DNA from: Paragyromitra xinjiangensis
Lineage: Eukaryota > Ascomycota > Pezizomycetes > Pezizales > Discinaceae
Length of the DNA: 64,000 nt
Assembly (NCBI GenBank): GCA_038503065.1
Contig: JBCAMK010000013.1
Span: 1-64,000, forward strand
Direction of reading: 5' to 3'
The position numbers and the translations under genes are program-made. Shown piece by piece: positions 1-11,657 of this stretch (its first letter is position 1; each line of letters begins with the position of its first letter). The notes beneath the pieces were generated by a model, which saw only the letters and a list, made by a program, of their open reading frames with translations, had not been told where the DNA came from and searched no databases.

Positions 1-888
1 CCCGTCTAGCGCCACAAACAAACAACACAAAAAAAACACCAACAACAGCACAACACCAAACTCGAACGGCAACGGGTCCGCAAGTGCAACAACTCACGCA
101 CTGCTACTGCTACTGCTACTGCTACTGCTACTTCCCCACACGGGAAACACAGCGGGTTCACTGCTGCCGCAACGCGGGAGAAACGGGTTCAGCGACTCGA
201 GCAGCAACGTCCGCCACACTCCCTACAGCCTGCCGCACTGCCTGCAGCAGCCTGCCAACATCGCCCTGGCAGAAGCAAAGCACAGAACGCAGCCAGCAGT
301 TGCAAGCAACTCCAAAGTGACCTTTTTTTTTTATGAGCGCCCACCAATGTTACGGGGCCCAAGCGCCATTGATGTTACGGAGTCCGTGCGCCCCACCAAT
401 GTTACGGGAATCCGGGGGCGTGTTCGGCTGGGAATAAGGTCAGTGCTTTGAAATCAGATTTATAACAGATCGCGTCATTACTATCGCCGACTCGGCCGAA
501 AGGCTACCCGGCACGGATGTCCCAACATCCGTCTCCGTCCTCGGATAGGTATAATACCCCGTCCATCTCAGCTAACTGAGGAGTCTAGAAATCAGACGAA
601 ACCCATTCTACGATCAACATCGAAGAACAGTCTTAGCAGCCTACTTCTACTCTCCTCACCGCGATAAATCCTAAGTATCCCACGATACTTCCCCCCATTT
701 AAACCTGACTTTTTTCTCAGTTGCTCCCACTGCAGCTTTTCTCGATTGCACGAGACTTGGGCTTTTTTTACCGGATATTGACTTTTTCGCACTCAGCTAT
801 CAATTATTTCCACAGTGTTCTAGCCCCTACCCCCCCCACTTTCCTGGTTTCCCCGGTATAATAATTCAAAAAAAAACCCAGAACACCG
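1..888. other. Intergenic, LTR-like sequence
   Basis: No convincing gene. It holds a 6-bp microsatellite (101-132), a T-run near 322-332, and three close copies of a motif built on TGTTACGG (about 348, 373 and 399). A start of TGTTACGG resembles the 5' end of many fungal Ty3/gypsy long terminal repeats, and 399-800 could be a solo LTR. No second LTR, primer-binding site or polyprotein is visible, so this is a guess from one end only. Confidence 0.35.
101..132. repeat. (CTGCTA)n microsatellite
   Basis: About five tandem copies of a 6-bp unit. It produces an artificial alternating Cys-Tyr run in one frame, which is why the overlapping small ORF should not be believed. Confidence 0.9.
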
Positions 889-1715
889 TTAAGCAAGTTC
901 CCACTCATCTCCTCCACCGTGTGGCATATGCGCCGCTAGTGCCCAGATAGCCCCCGGTTGCTCCGGAGTAGCATTCTCCCACCTCACTCCTACTTCCTTG
1001 TTCACAAACGATCCAAATATCCATTCCACAGGGGAATTGGTGAGTCGTATGCTTATTACCTTTGGGTCCACCAATGCAAAGGAACATTAAGTTCTTCTCA
1101 ACTGCCCCTGGTGTGACAGTGTCGGCAATGACCTGGATAGTGACTTTGTCATTCCTAATCATAATCACCGGCTCTCTCTCGCTAGGGCCCACTCTCTTAA
1201 TGCGGAATTTTGTGCGTCGATCTTTAGATATGTGGATATTGGTTTCATGAAGATACCAGTAGAGCTCCGGTTGGCGTCGATTCCGGATGAAAAAGTCTCC
1301 GCCGCTGACCCAATCCGGGCCACTAACCGCGTTAGGGATTATCGGCCATACTCGGCCCCCTTGGTCATTAAGTAGTATTGAACTTAACGTCTTTTTGAAC
1401 TGCGGAAGGTCGTTCCGCTCCTGGAAGTTCATCACCGAGGGCCAATCGTCTACATATAGAGTGTGAGGAACGGTTTGAAGTTACAAAAATGGGTGATATA
1501 CCAGGTGATTCATAGCACCAGAATTGAGGTGACTCGCGAGTCAACGACGTGAATAGCAAACCTCTGCCGTCAAGGGTCTGCAGGCCTTGCATTCCACGAA
1601 ACAGTTCATCGGCTTCATATCGCGAACTAAGGCAGAGCATATAGCGACCTAAGTTGGCTGCGTGGGTGTTGTTACTCGACGACCATTTCAAGAAAACGTA
1701 GAATAGTCCAGACAT
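889..1715 (-). CDS. Unknown protein, 235 aa, 3 exons
   Basis: Seen: three exons join in frame on the minus strand: 1715-1502, 1449-1060 and 992-889 (introns of 52 and 67 nt with GTATAT...TAG and GTAATA...GAAG borders). Without splicing, the last part looks like a frameshift; the 67-nt intron repairs it. The protein has no signal peptide or membrane segment. Its middle holds a block rich in Trp, Tyr and charged residues (around FIRNRRQPELYWYLHE), and the C-terminus ends in DEWELA. The alternation of short beta-like segments faintly recalls fungal beta-trefoil proteins such as the one at 52295-53553, but I cannot show homology. Function unknown. The exon 3 acceptor is the least certain part of the model. 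Confidence 0.62.
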
Positions 1716-3125
1716 TTTTCTAGACCGTTATGAACCGTTAAGGGTTGTTGGGCGATTTTTGCGGGGGAATTCTTAGGCAGCGATGATGTGAAAGATCTTG
1801 GCAGGAGAGCTTTGGGGTCAGAGTTGTATCGGAGAACTTGTTCTGACACCTTTTTTGCGATGGGGGCGAGCTGTTTAACCATTATGGCTGGGAGCCTTTG
1901 GAGAGAAACAGGGCAATCATTACTCTCTATATTAGTTTGGATTGATTGATTGGCTATTGAAAACTCATACACGCATCCAACCCTTTTAGTTATGGCGGCT
2001 AAGTTAATTTGGTGGTTAAGCTGCACACTGTAGTTCAAAAAGTGTTACAGGGCCCATCATGCAGGGTGGGTTATGGAGTAGCCTACAAATTGAGGCGTGT
2101 TAAGTATTTGTGGTGATCACGGATTTACCTGACCCTGTTTCAAATGTACTGTACCATCTCGCCTAATGGCCCCGTGCTAAATCACGCACGGCCGTGAACC
2201 AGACATGCTAAAGGACTACGAGCAATAACTAGTGCACTGAGAACTAAGTTTGCAAGTAAAAAATCGAGTTGTATTGCATGATTCACGATTCAATAGGGAA
2301 AAGGTCCTCACACCGTAGACAGTATGATCCTCCTATTTTGCTAAGCGCCTGATCATAAGACACATCACCCCATTACACGAACTCCCCGTCAGTTCTCATG
2401 ATACAGTAATATGCTAACTGAACATCTGCCTGAAACTGTAATCCATCCCTTACGAAATTAGACTAATTGTCACACCAAAGAGCCTATGAGCAGTTGGGTG
2501 AGATCATATGTCAGTACTCCATGTCACCACGCGAAGTTGCTTCCAATAACCCCGCTTCCCGTATATTTCTAAGCTCATCAGGTTGTAGCCCACGTTGATG
2601 CTTGCCGGCCCGCCTCATTCGGCGCTGCTTGTAAGCACCTTGAGCTCATATATGCTATAATGAATTAAATATTGGTAAGGGCCGTAGTTTTTATTGAGAT
2701 TTTGGAAGCTGCTGAGGGTTTTTTTTTTTTTCATGCAACCCACAGATACCGTAAATTCTCAGAAGTAACGAACGGATCTGGACTGAGATAGTAGGAGAAT
2801 ACCGTTATGAACGCAAAGCGTCGCTCGATCTAATTTATCTGATACGAGCTCGGATTGCTTAAATGAATATAAATTCCATGAAGCCCCATGTGATATATCG
2901 CAAAAAATGATCTAAGGTGTGTAGGGTTTCCGGTGCACGTGTGCTAGCCTATTATATCCGCTGAAGTTACATGTAAGTGTGCATATGCACGTACCTACAA
3001 CGCATTAAAGTCGGGAAATAATCAAAACACACCAGATTTGGACAGTTTTATGACCAACAGCTTATGGGTCGTCCATAGCAAATCCTACCATCACTCAGCA
3101 AAAAAATTTCTTTGAAGCATAGTGC

Positions 3126-3342
3126 TACGGGTGTAGGTGGCGGCGCACGTAAGAGTTCCCAATTCTCCTCCCTCTTCCACATCTCCCTGAGAGGCCTGAT
3201 AAAGATGCTGAAGGATCAAGAATGCTATGTGCTAAATATCAAACCAAGTTAGTTGGTAAAAGCACGAAACTATAGCAAGCTTGAGTCCCTTGAGAAAAGT
3301 GCTTCACCGCCACCTGTCATCAGACTTACCCCTACACCCGTA
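3126..3342. mobile_element. Possible small TIR element (217 bp)
   Basis: The left end TACGGGTGTAGG and right end CCTACACCCGTA are perfect inverted repeats of about 12-13 bp, bounded by TA as expected of Tc1/mariner-type insertions. The similarity stops after the ends and no second full copy is seen. The same end motif occurs alone near 24905-24918. Confidence 0.4.
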
Positions 3343-4006
3343 GACCTCCCACGCGCACGGTGGTTTCCCTCGCCTATTTTAGTGAGTACAAACGTGCGCA
3401 CTTCATAGGTGATCACCCGAAGTTTACCTTTCTTTGTCCTGTCAGGTTTTGTCTCGGAGCGTCAATTCACATTCAAATGCCCCATGACTAGGCAGTGACA
3501 CCTATATCATGTTTTTGCTTATAAGCTAAATAAATGTGATTTTATAGTCTCAGAGTGATACGTACATATATACTCTGAGTACTCGCATTCCGCTAGGTGA
3601 GAATACCGCCTGATAGGACATTTTGCAGGAGATGCAAAGGAAGCCCATTTAACAAATTTCAGTGGGTTACGAGTACCCTGCATGACTTTTGTCGCAGATC
3701 GAGATCTCGATTGCCATCCTCCTGTCTCGGGATTATCTAAAGGGGAAGAGTGCGTGATATGTGCCACTATGCGCGTAAGTGGGTACCACGCAGTAACACG
3801 CGTTTCCCTATCAACTCGAAGTTTTGGAACTATGATAGATTGGATCGGTTTATGTTTAAATCAACTAGCGATGATGATTCCTCGTGTGTTTTCACAGGAG
3901 TCTTGGCGAGTGAACACGATTTGAGGTTTCTCGCTCTATCAGCTTCCTAACGATCCACTACACACTTATTCTATAGTCGACCAATTGCGAACCATGGCAT
4001 GCCCCC

Positions 4007-4506
4007 TACTCAAGGCGCCGTTTTGAAGTGACTTACCTGAGAAGGCAAGAATCGGTGGTTTGGGTCATTAGGGATACTAGGCAGTCTTCAAGATATCGCT
4101 TAGCATCTTTTCCCTATCATTTCGATACTTTTCCCCATGGGGCTCTCTAGGTGTGGATTTTAAGGAAGATATTACCATATTCTAGCTTCTCGTATCTGGT
4201 TATTTCACATTCCCACTACCGTAAAAACTCGAAAAATTCGTTATCTTCGCAATCCACGTGGCAAGGGTAAGCGAGAGTGGCTCTACGGTTTTTGAAGCTA
4301 CAATTGGAGCTTTCTTTGAATAGCTACATGTCGTTCTATAGAGATTACCAAAGCATCAACCAAAATAACCAGTAAAACTACCTACCCACCCTACCACATG
4401 GATTGCGGAGATAACGAATCTTTTCGAGTTTTTACGGTACTTCGAAGTTTTTTGGTTGGGGAACAATCCTCATCAGGTAAGTCATGTCAAAACGGCGCCT
4501 TGAGTA
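4007..4506. mobile_element. MITE-like element, outer (500 bp)
   Basis: Inverted repeats of about 34 bp at 4007-4040 and 4473-4506 (left end TACTCAAGGCGCCGTTTTGA), with only a few mismatches. Both ends begin and end with TA, consistent with a TA target duplication. There is no coding capacity. It carries a second inserted element at 4217-4439, so it is the older of the two. Confidence 0.8.
4217..4439. mobile_element. MITE-like element, nested (223 bp)
   Basis: Inverted repeats of about 45 bp (4217-4261 and 4394-4439) starting TACCGTAAAAACTCGAAAA, nearly perfect, bounded by TA. It lies entirely inside the 4007-4506 element. Its first 20 bp resemble the ends of the element at 51847-52077, so the two probably belong to one family of non-autonomous Tc1/mariner-like elements. 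Confidence 0.85.
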
Positions 4507-5628
4507 GTAGGTGTTGAAACGTGATACGATAGTATGTATTATGAGTTGCTTGATCGTACAAGAGAAGACGTTGAGAGACAGAATATATGTAGAAGCAAAC
4601 TAGTCACTAGCTCCGCTAGCTCCAAACAGTAAAAAGTCCTCCACGTGAACGACACGAAAGCATATTATGACAGTAGGTATTAGATGGATCATGTTGTAGT
4701 AAATCTTCGCCTATGGCATTTAACGTATCACATTATGATGTGTGCCCTACCATCTTTTCAATCTAATCAAAGTGGTTGCGACTACGGCCGTTGCCGCAAA
4801 TCCTCTAACTGGTTCGTCAATATCAGAGTGTGATCTGAACAGCGCTCTCCGCCTCCAAATGTGGCTTAGTCACTTATGTCTGCTTGTATCGACGCAAATT
4901 GTTTACCATAACGCATCAATTTGTCGATCTCAATCGAGAGAACAAATTTGATTGTAGTCACAAGTTGCGAGGGTGACTCCCCATACATATCTTACTGACA
5001 CGTCTTGAAGCCTGCGAGCATTGTGCCTGACAGCTGGGTAGAAGAACTTGCTGTTTGGGTGTTATTGCAATTCATCGAGATACCTTTTGATTCTGGGCAA
5101 CAAGAAAAATGAATTAAGCAAGCTAATAGCTCGTACAGTGTAACAGGAGGGATATCCGCAGATACGAAGGTTTCACCAACCGTTACAGGACGCTTGCGCG
5201 TAAGATTTCATTTGATGGTAAAAGGGATACTCGCCGCCTATGCCAACGTCAGCTATCAGGCTCAAATACCGCTACCTGTCGAAAACCGTCTGAAGACAGG
5301 ACTGAGAACATATCAACCCTTCCCCACAGTGTAACCTTTCACACGTCCTCTAGAAAAAGCCCCTGACGTAGCGACATCAACACAGCGCATGCCCGCGTCA
5401 CGTCTGAAATATCGCCAGAAGAGTCCTCACGCTCAAAGCTATTAGCCATGACAAAGAGCAATAGGGAGCGGCTGTTTAGTTTTTTTTTGCCTTGCTGCAG
5501 CTACCGATCATTAAAAATTTCCCCCAGGCGATATCAGTTTCAGGTATAGGCGTAGCGGTCCCGAAAATTGTTCCCACCCTTTTAGAGGGTCAATGCTTAT
5601 GGTCTTTGAGCCAGCTGTTAGATAAATA

Positions 5629-7858
5629 ATGGCTGACTCGGGCGAGGTTTCGTCTCGGGCCCCGTACCAGGATGAACCTGAAGAGGATGAGGGTTCGAGT
5701 AGTGAAGAAAGTTGGGGAGATGACAGCGGAGCAAGGGCTGTGGATCGCAAGCCCTCTGAGAAATCAGTGGAGGAGTTTCCTGGCTCAAACCCCTTCGACA
5801 TCGACAAGGATGATCCCCTACGGAACCGCAATGTCCCTGAAAAAGATATCGCCAAGCGGATCATGAGCGAGTATCTGGAGTAGGATATGTCCTTATACAT
5901 TCTGCTACAGCGGTTTTGACTGACTGGTGCACAGAGAAAACAACGCTGGGCGCACTGCCCTGGAGATTGCTAGGATAATCACCACAAAGATTCTTCGGGT
6001 AGCCGACGTGGCTTTTTCCGATATGTTGCCGGACTCTACGATGGAAATGATCAGGAAGGCGACTATGAACCACGGGTTAGATAGCCTCGACATCTTCCCC
6101 CCTGATATCGCGCAGGGAATCACAGAATTCCCCTTTACAAAAACTATCGCTTTGCTACATCATGTCTGCATCACGCCAGCCGCGTTTGACATCCCTGGAA
6201 CGTATATTACCTGTGTTCGAGGTGTGAACACCTTGAAATTGATACTTGACACTCTAAAGAATAAAGAAGTCATCGAAATCCTGAAAAAGACCTGGGACGT
6301 TGCAGTTCTCCTCTTGGGGGCAACTCGCACTAGGGCACATTTAGTCGGGGAAAACTACCTTCACTTGGAGGATCTGAACTTTCTCCACGCCACACACTAC
6401 CGGGAGGAAGTCGCTAGGGTACTAGGAACGAACCTCAACCAATGGAGTGTTTGCAAGAGAACAATCGCGGATCTTACCAGGGAAGAAATGCCTCCATTTA
6501 TACGTCCTGGCGAGCTTCTCAAGAAGATCGAAGGATTGGAAATTGAAAAGGAAAATTTTCATTATCACTGCACACCCACCAAGTGCGAGCCAGACTTAGA
6601 CGAGAAGCAGAGACCTAAGTACCACATTCCGAGTTGTAATCGCCAGTCATGTCAACTTATTTCACCTCCGCGAGCATCGATTCCCTTGTTTGATTCTATC
6701 CTCATAAATCAACGTCGAATGCCGGCAGTCAAGGCCTTCAGCTTCGAAAAACCAAACCAACCTTGGTGGATTCCCACAACACGAAAAACTATGGCGATAT
6801 CTCACCTTTGGAAGGACGGAATAACTGGTACAAGGGAGGAGGGTATGAACGAATGCCTCCACCGTTACTTTTCTCACCTTGCCGAAAGAGAAGGCCTCGA
6901 TAGCTATTGGATTGATTGTGCTACTATCCCAGAAGATCCGAGAAAACGAAGAATGATGATTGAGCAAATCAACTCTACGTACAACACCACAGGCTTTACA
7001 CTCTGTATGGACTAGCGCATTGCAACATTGGATCTCCCTGAAGCCAAAGATGGAGATGTTAAAAAAGTGCGCGACTACAACGAGAAAACACTGCTGGCAA
7101 TTATCACCTCATTCTGTCATCGACGGGCTTGGACTCTCCTGGAAGGCCATAAGTCCACCAAAATACAGTTCTACCGGGAGTCTGGCAAGCTCTTTGATCT
7201 CAAAACAGCGCTTGAAAAGGTTCTTGTGGATGAGAAAACAGAAACTCCCCTGTGGATTCGGGCCTGTCTGGCGGAGTTCGAGGCATATATGACTGACAGC
7301 TTGACACCGGAAGCTGCAGGAATGCTACTTGTCACCCGCGCAGCGTCTAGGCCAGGTGATTCTGAGTTGATCTGGCGACTCCTTACCCAACCGTACACGA
7401 CCCGGCAAGCATCGAAAGCAATCAATCCCCATCCATTTTATTTTGCCGACACCGTCGACCTGGCTTTCATCTGCTCAAACGCCCAGCGCTCAAACGTCCC
7501 TGGGTTATGTTGGATGCCTTCAAAAACCAAAGTCACAGCCTGGGCTCGTCAAGCGTACGGAGGGAATAAGGCGGAGATAGTCAGGACTACGAATGTGCAT
7601 TTGCGTGGTAAATGGTATGTTAAGCACGGGACATTCGAACAAACCACACAGATCAAATGGAACTCTGATTTCAGCGATAAAACCTCTGTAAAGACCCTGG
7701 AATGGAAACTCAAGACTGGGACATTCGAGTTTAAATTCGTTCAGCCAGTTTTATTGGAAGACCAGGGCCGTCCAGGAGAATGTGATAGGGTCATTGTCCT
7801 GACACGTCCGTGCCATCAGCATTTTACGTTCGGCCATACTCTTCTAGAACCCCTCTGA
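5629..7858 (+). pseudogene. HET-domain gene, broken by in-frame stops
   Basis: Exon 1 is 5629-5879, an acidic, Ser-rich N-terminus. A 55-nt intron (5880-5934, GTAGGA...CACAG) leads in frame to a long exon. From about residue 370 the sequence matches the HET domain of large fungal incompatibility proteins: AISHLWKDG, then YWIDCATIP, RMMIEQINSTY, TLCMD, and downstream RAWTLLEG. Codon 444 (7013-7015) is TAG, directly between TLCMD and RIATLDL, in the middle of the domain. The frame then stays open to a TGA at 7856-7858, and the same frame continues 12 bases later into the membrane protein at 7871. If both stops were sense codons, the product would be about 1308 aa. HET domains trigger cell death on non-self recognition. 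The allele is either dead, truncated, or recoded at the RNA level. No frameshift is present. Confidence 0.88.
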
Positions 7859-7870
7859 CACTGGGAGACT

Positions 7871-9673
7871 ATGGTGCAACTAAATGAAAAAATTCAGTTC
7901 AAAATTGAGGATATAATGACCCTCAACATCGGATTTGACGCGTACGGTTATGGGTCAGCTCCGTCAATAATATCCCAAGTAAGTTTTATTACCACATGTA
8001 CAGTAATTCTTGATGGGTTTGCCGCTGACTGCGCTGACTAGGGACAATCTCTATTGGCCCTCCAGGCTGCCTCGATGGGACAGCCAACTGGACAACTTCA
8101 ATCCGCGAGCCGAATCAACTCTCGCAGGATCTCATCCGATTTCCTGGGCAGAATTCCTTTCTCTTTAGCTTGGGGCGCCTCCATCATCCTACTTGCACGT
8201 ACGGTCTCAGCGAAAACACCAAATGCCTCTACCGGGGTCGTGGATTTATCGACCTGGATGCATTTTCCACAAAATATACAGCCCATCATATTCGAGTGGG
8301 CGGCTTTGATACCACTTACAGTATATTTGTCGAGCTTCCGAAGCGACTTCGAACTTGCCGGAGAGGTTCCACTACAAGGACGGCTATCGGTCGGCGTTAT
8401 CCCCAAGCTTTGGGCATTAGGGGGCATAGCCAAGATACTTAGACAAGGAGAGGTATTTTTCGATTCGGCAAATGCTGCGGGGGAAACCTTGAAGGTTTTC
8501 GATGTACAACACGGGAGCGTTTTCAACTGCTACAATAGTGCGGCCACAGCCGCGGTCGCTTCAGCAGCTTTTCATGGAGGTGGGGGTGGCCCAGCCATAA
8601 AGGAGGACCTTCTCAAGTGGATTAACAATAGTAAGGAAGACCTCGAGAGAAAATTTGCGATTGCCAAGTACGAGAACGGGAATAAAAGCACATCTAGATT
8701 CGTCTTTGAGGAGCTGCGAGATAACCGCAAAACCTATGGTAGACGCCAGATCCTCAACGTTATCGATATAAGGCGGGTAAAAGTGAATGGGATGCCGATT
8801 GATACCAAGGATCCTATCATCGAAGAACCCCGCAGAGTTTCCGGGGCGGGTTCCAAAAGCTGGGCAAAGAACGCACTGTGGTTTGCCGAAATAGTTGTGA
8901 TAATGGGTGCAACGGCTACTTTGTTTGGAGCGGGCTGCCCTGGATCTGGATCATTGCTGTTGATGGGCGGGATCTCGCGGTTATGTGCACACTGCACCAA
9001 GATCGGCCGTCCTCCACTTTTTTTGGAAAATCGAGAAAAATATGAGGGCTGTATGCTGGTTGCGGTACACGACAACGCCGCTGTTTGGACACTATACCGT
9101 GGTGATCGTGGTCTCATTGATTCCCTCCTCAACAAGCCTATGGTTGCCCACTTCAAGCCCACCAATATGAGCCGACTTGTCTTTGTATGGTTCCGGATTG
9201 CTGAAATCCTTCAGGTTGTTGCTATGACCTATGTGGCTGGTGAGAAGGGGTGGGATGCGCTCATGCTTTTGATTCTTATCACTGTAGTTTGGAGTTTCAG
9301 CAAGTTCTTCGGGTACAACAAGCATGCTGCAAACTGGCTCAAGGAGGAAGGATTCAAGACAACCGCATTCGGGTGCGAGTTCCCTGGCAGGACCGAGCTT
9401 TTGGGCGCTGTTCAGTTGTTGAGTACCCAGAAGAGGACAATCTGGATGGATAGTGTCATATCTCCATGTGCCAGGCGTGAGGTGTTACTGCAGAGGCTTG
9501 GAGCAGCTAGTTGCACGCCCGAGAAGTCTAAGGAGGAGTTCGATGCCCTTAGCGGAACAGACAAGAGCCGGGTTATGTCCACTCGGATGCAATCCAATGC
9601 AGGAGCGGCGCTGATTCAAAACGAGCTCAGAAATAAGCTTGGGGAACTGCCTGGGTTAGAAGACTCTATCTGA
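7871..9673 (+). CDS. Membrane-spanning protein, C-terminal part of HET gene
   Basis: Exons 7871-7978 and 8042-9673 (63-nt intron GTAAGT...CTGACTAG) give 579 aa from the ATG at 7871. The polypeptide has several hydrophobic stretches fit to cross a membrane (around IIFEWAALIPLTVYL, LWFAEIVVIMGATATLF, FRIAEILQVVAMTYV, ALMLLILITVVWSF). I recognise no enzymatic motif. It begins only 12 bases after the stop of the HET segment and in exactly the same frame, so I infer it is the C-terminal region of one HET-plus-transmembrane gene rather than an independent neighbour. A separate gene would have almost no room for a promoter. Could instead be translated alone from a downstream transcript. Confidence 0.72.
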
Positions 9674-11657
9674 CCGTGCTGCGTAATGCCGATCGCGATA
9701 CGCCAAAGAATTATGGTATTTCCCATTGCAGCCGATCTCTTAAAGGTAGTGGTAGCTAATTATTAGGTATTGGCAGGGCGTTTAAAGTTTTCTTTTACGC
9801 ATTGTGATACTGGTTTTTAGTTTTTCATTCATATGCATCTCTCTTCTTTCTCTTCAATAGCTATAAGCCGGGATTCTATCTCGAAGAGCAAGGTGAAAGT
9901 AGCACGAACTCTGGTATCTTATAAGTTCCTTACTCGACTATGCTCGAGACACGGGTTTCCTGGAGGGCTTCCTTAAGAACCAAGGAGTCCGTCCAGTTAG
10001 CTGAGTTCTCTTGAGAGTTGTGGATGCGAGTATGAGATTGACGACAGTATTTTTGGAGTGTTATTTCGCGACCTTCTATATCTGGAGTTTCTGTGGTTGG
10101 GAAGTGTGTAAGGATTTTTGCGGTGGCAGAGGGGAAGTGCAGCCTTTAAAGCAAACCGGTTCAATTATCAGGAACCCGCGGGGGGGGGCTATAGACGGAT
10201 AGCGGAGCTAATCCCGGAGTGCTGCGTGGAGCGCGCGGTAATATACAGATAGTGAGCACTCCAGCCCGCCTAAGGCACTGATTGTGAGTCACAGTCTGGC
10301 CCAGGCGGCAGACTTCTGACGTGATTAAAATTTCTGGTTATTAGGCCACAATCTAAGCCCACGATCGGAATACCCCTCAATCGGAACACCCAATAAGACA
10401 TAATCATGCGCTTGTTCAACTCAATCGCAAAAACTAGCCACTGCTGCCGAGGTAAACCGACATGGCGTTAAGGAGGATATAAGATGTGTCCAGCAAATTG
10501 TTCTCGGTATATAGTAAGGTCTCTCATCCATTCTTTATGATGCGATAGAAGCCAATTGTCGTATTTCAACCCTCCAGCCACTATCTGGGCTACGCTTGCA
10601 GGTCATATCCGCCTTCACCTCTCCTCCGGCGCCGAGGCATGCTGATGTCGAAGCACCCTATTTGCCAACTTTGCGCTATTTCTGTTCCCCACATTGTTAA
10701 TAGGGCAGGAGCAGTGGAAGGGACAGCGAGGCGGAGGGGATAACGAGGCTTGGGTAACAAATCGAATATTTCGCCGCAAAAGGGAGATCAGTTTGTTAGC
10801 CGGGACCGCCAAGCCTCGTTATACCCTCTACCTCGTTGACCCCTCCAGCTCTATGCGATATCTGTTGTGGTAAGGTAGAGGATTTTCCTCGTGACTTCCT
10901 CTTTCTTTAGACAGCCACGAGGGTTTTTGGCTTCCTCACACGGGTCAATGAGGCAGAGGGTATAACAGGCTTGGTGGTTTTGGCTAAAAAAACTGATCTC
11001 CCTTTTGCGGCGAAATATTCGATTTGTTACCTAAGCCTCGTTATCCCCTCCACTGCTCTATCTTGTTTAGAAACTGTTGTTCGGTTTTTGAACCCTAGCC
11101 CTATGGAAGACATCTCGAGCAAGTCTCTAACCCGTCACGATTGTTGCAGTCAGACATGTAGTATAGACAAGTGTGACAACCATTGACGCACTCTCAAATA
11201 GTAGACGATAAAACCCGCAAAATAGATTGCTGTGAGAATATTTACTGAAATGCAGATTACAATTTTTTTGGAGACTTTTTATATATTATCGCAAGGCGCC
11301 ATTGTTTAAGGTCCGGATCTCCGAGTGGTTAGAAATCTACTGTGCAGAAGGGGAGGGGCAGGTCCATAGATCGCTTACTTGAAAGCAAGCTAATTTTCGC
11401 AGATTTGGTCTAGGAACTTCCAAACTGCATCTGAAGTATTAACCTGGTCAGAATTTACAGGAAGCCCACAGTCTACACATTTGGCGCCATGGTCCTTATA
11501 ACCCCTCCCCCCACAGCAAAGCGAAGGATCACCACTTACCAGACGGTCCTATACTCATGAAAGAAAGATAGCAGATATAGACCGATAGATAAATAAAATA
11601 CATTACATGATCTAAGCGCAAAGCAAATAGTCCGATATAGATTACACATAAAGTTGA
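9674..11657. other. Intergenic with foldback element
   Basis: No gene seen. It contains the foldback element at 10733-11051. A stretch near 11317-11345 resembles a tRNA A box but lacks a matching B box and stem. The 3' ends of the two flanking convergent genes fall here. Confidence 0.65.
10733..11051. mobile_element. Foldback element with ~110-bp TIRs
   Basis: Left arm 10733-10843 and right arm 10943-11051 are nearly perfect inverted repeats of about 110 bp around a loop of about 100 bp. The ends read GGAGGGGATAACGAGGCTT; TA occurs just inside each end. No coding capacity. The high arm identity suggests recent movement or gene conversion. Confidence 0.85.

Larger units (their letters stand above)
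1716..5628. other. Long AT-rich intergenic region with MITEs
   Basis: Only short random ORFs. It contains a possible TIR element at 3126-3342 and a nested pair of MITE-like elements (4007-4506 with 4217-4439 inside). Nothing else recognisable; the promoter of the HET gene should lie in the last few hundred bases. Confidence 0.7.

Noticed and set aside
84..320. 78-aa ORF with Cys-Tyr alternation
   Set aside because: Created by a 6-bp microsatellite; no gene context.
889..1074. Frameshift at the end of the first gene
   Set aside because: A 67-nt intron (1059-993) puts both frames together without any defect.
7013..7015. Selenocysteine or programmed readthrough at the HET stop
   Set aside because: TAG is not a selenocysteine codon, filamentous ascomycetes lack the machinery, and no readthrough context (CTA after the stop) is present.
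11317..11345. tRNA-like sequence (CCGAGTGGTTAG)
   Set aside because: No B box, no acceptor stem and no anticodon arm follow.
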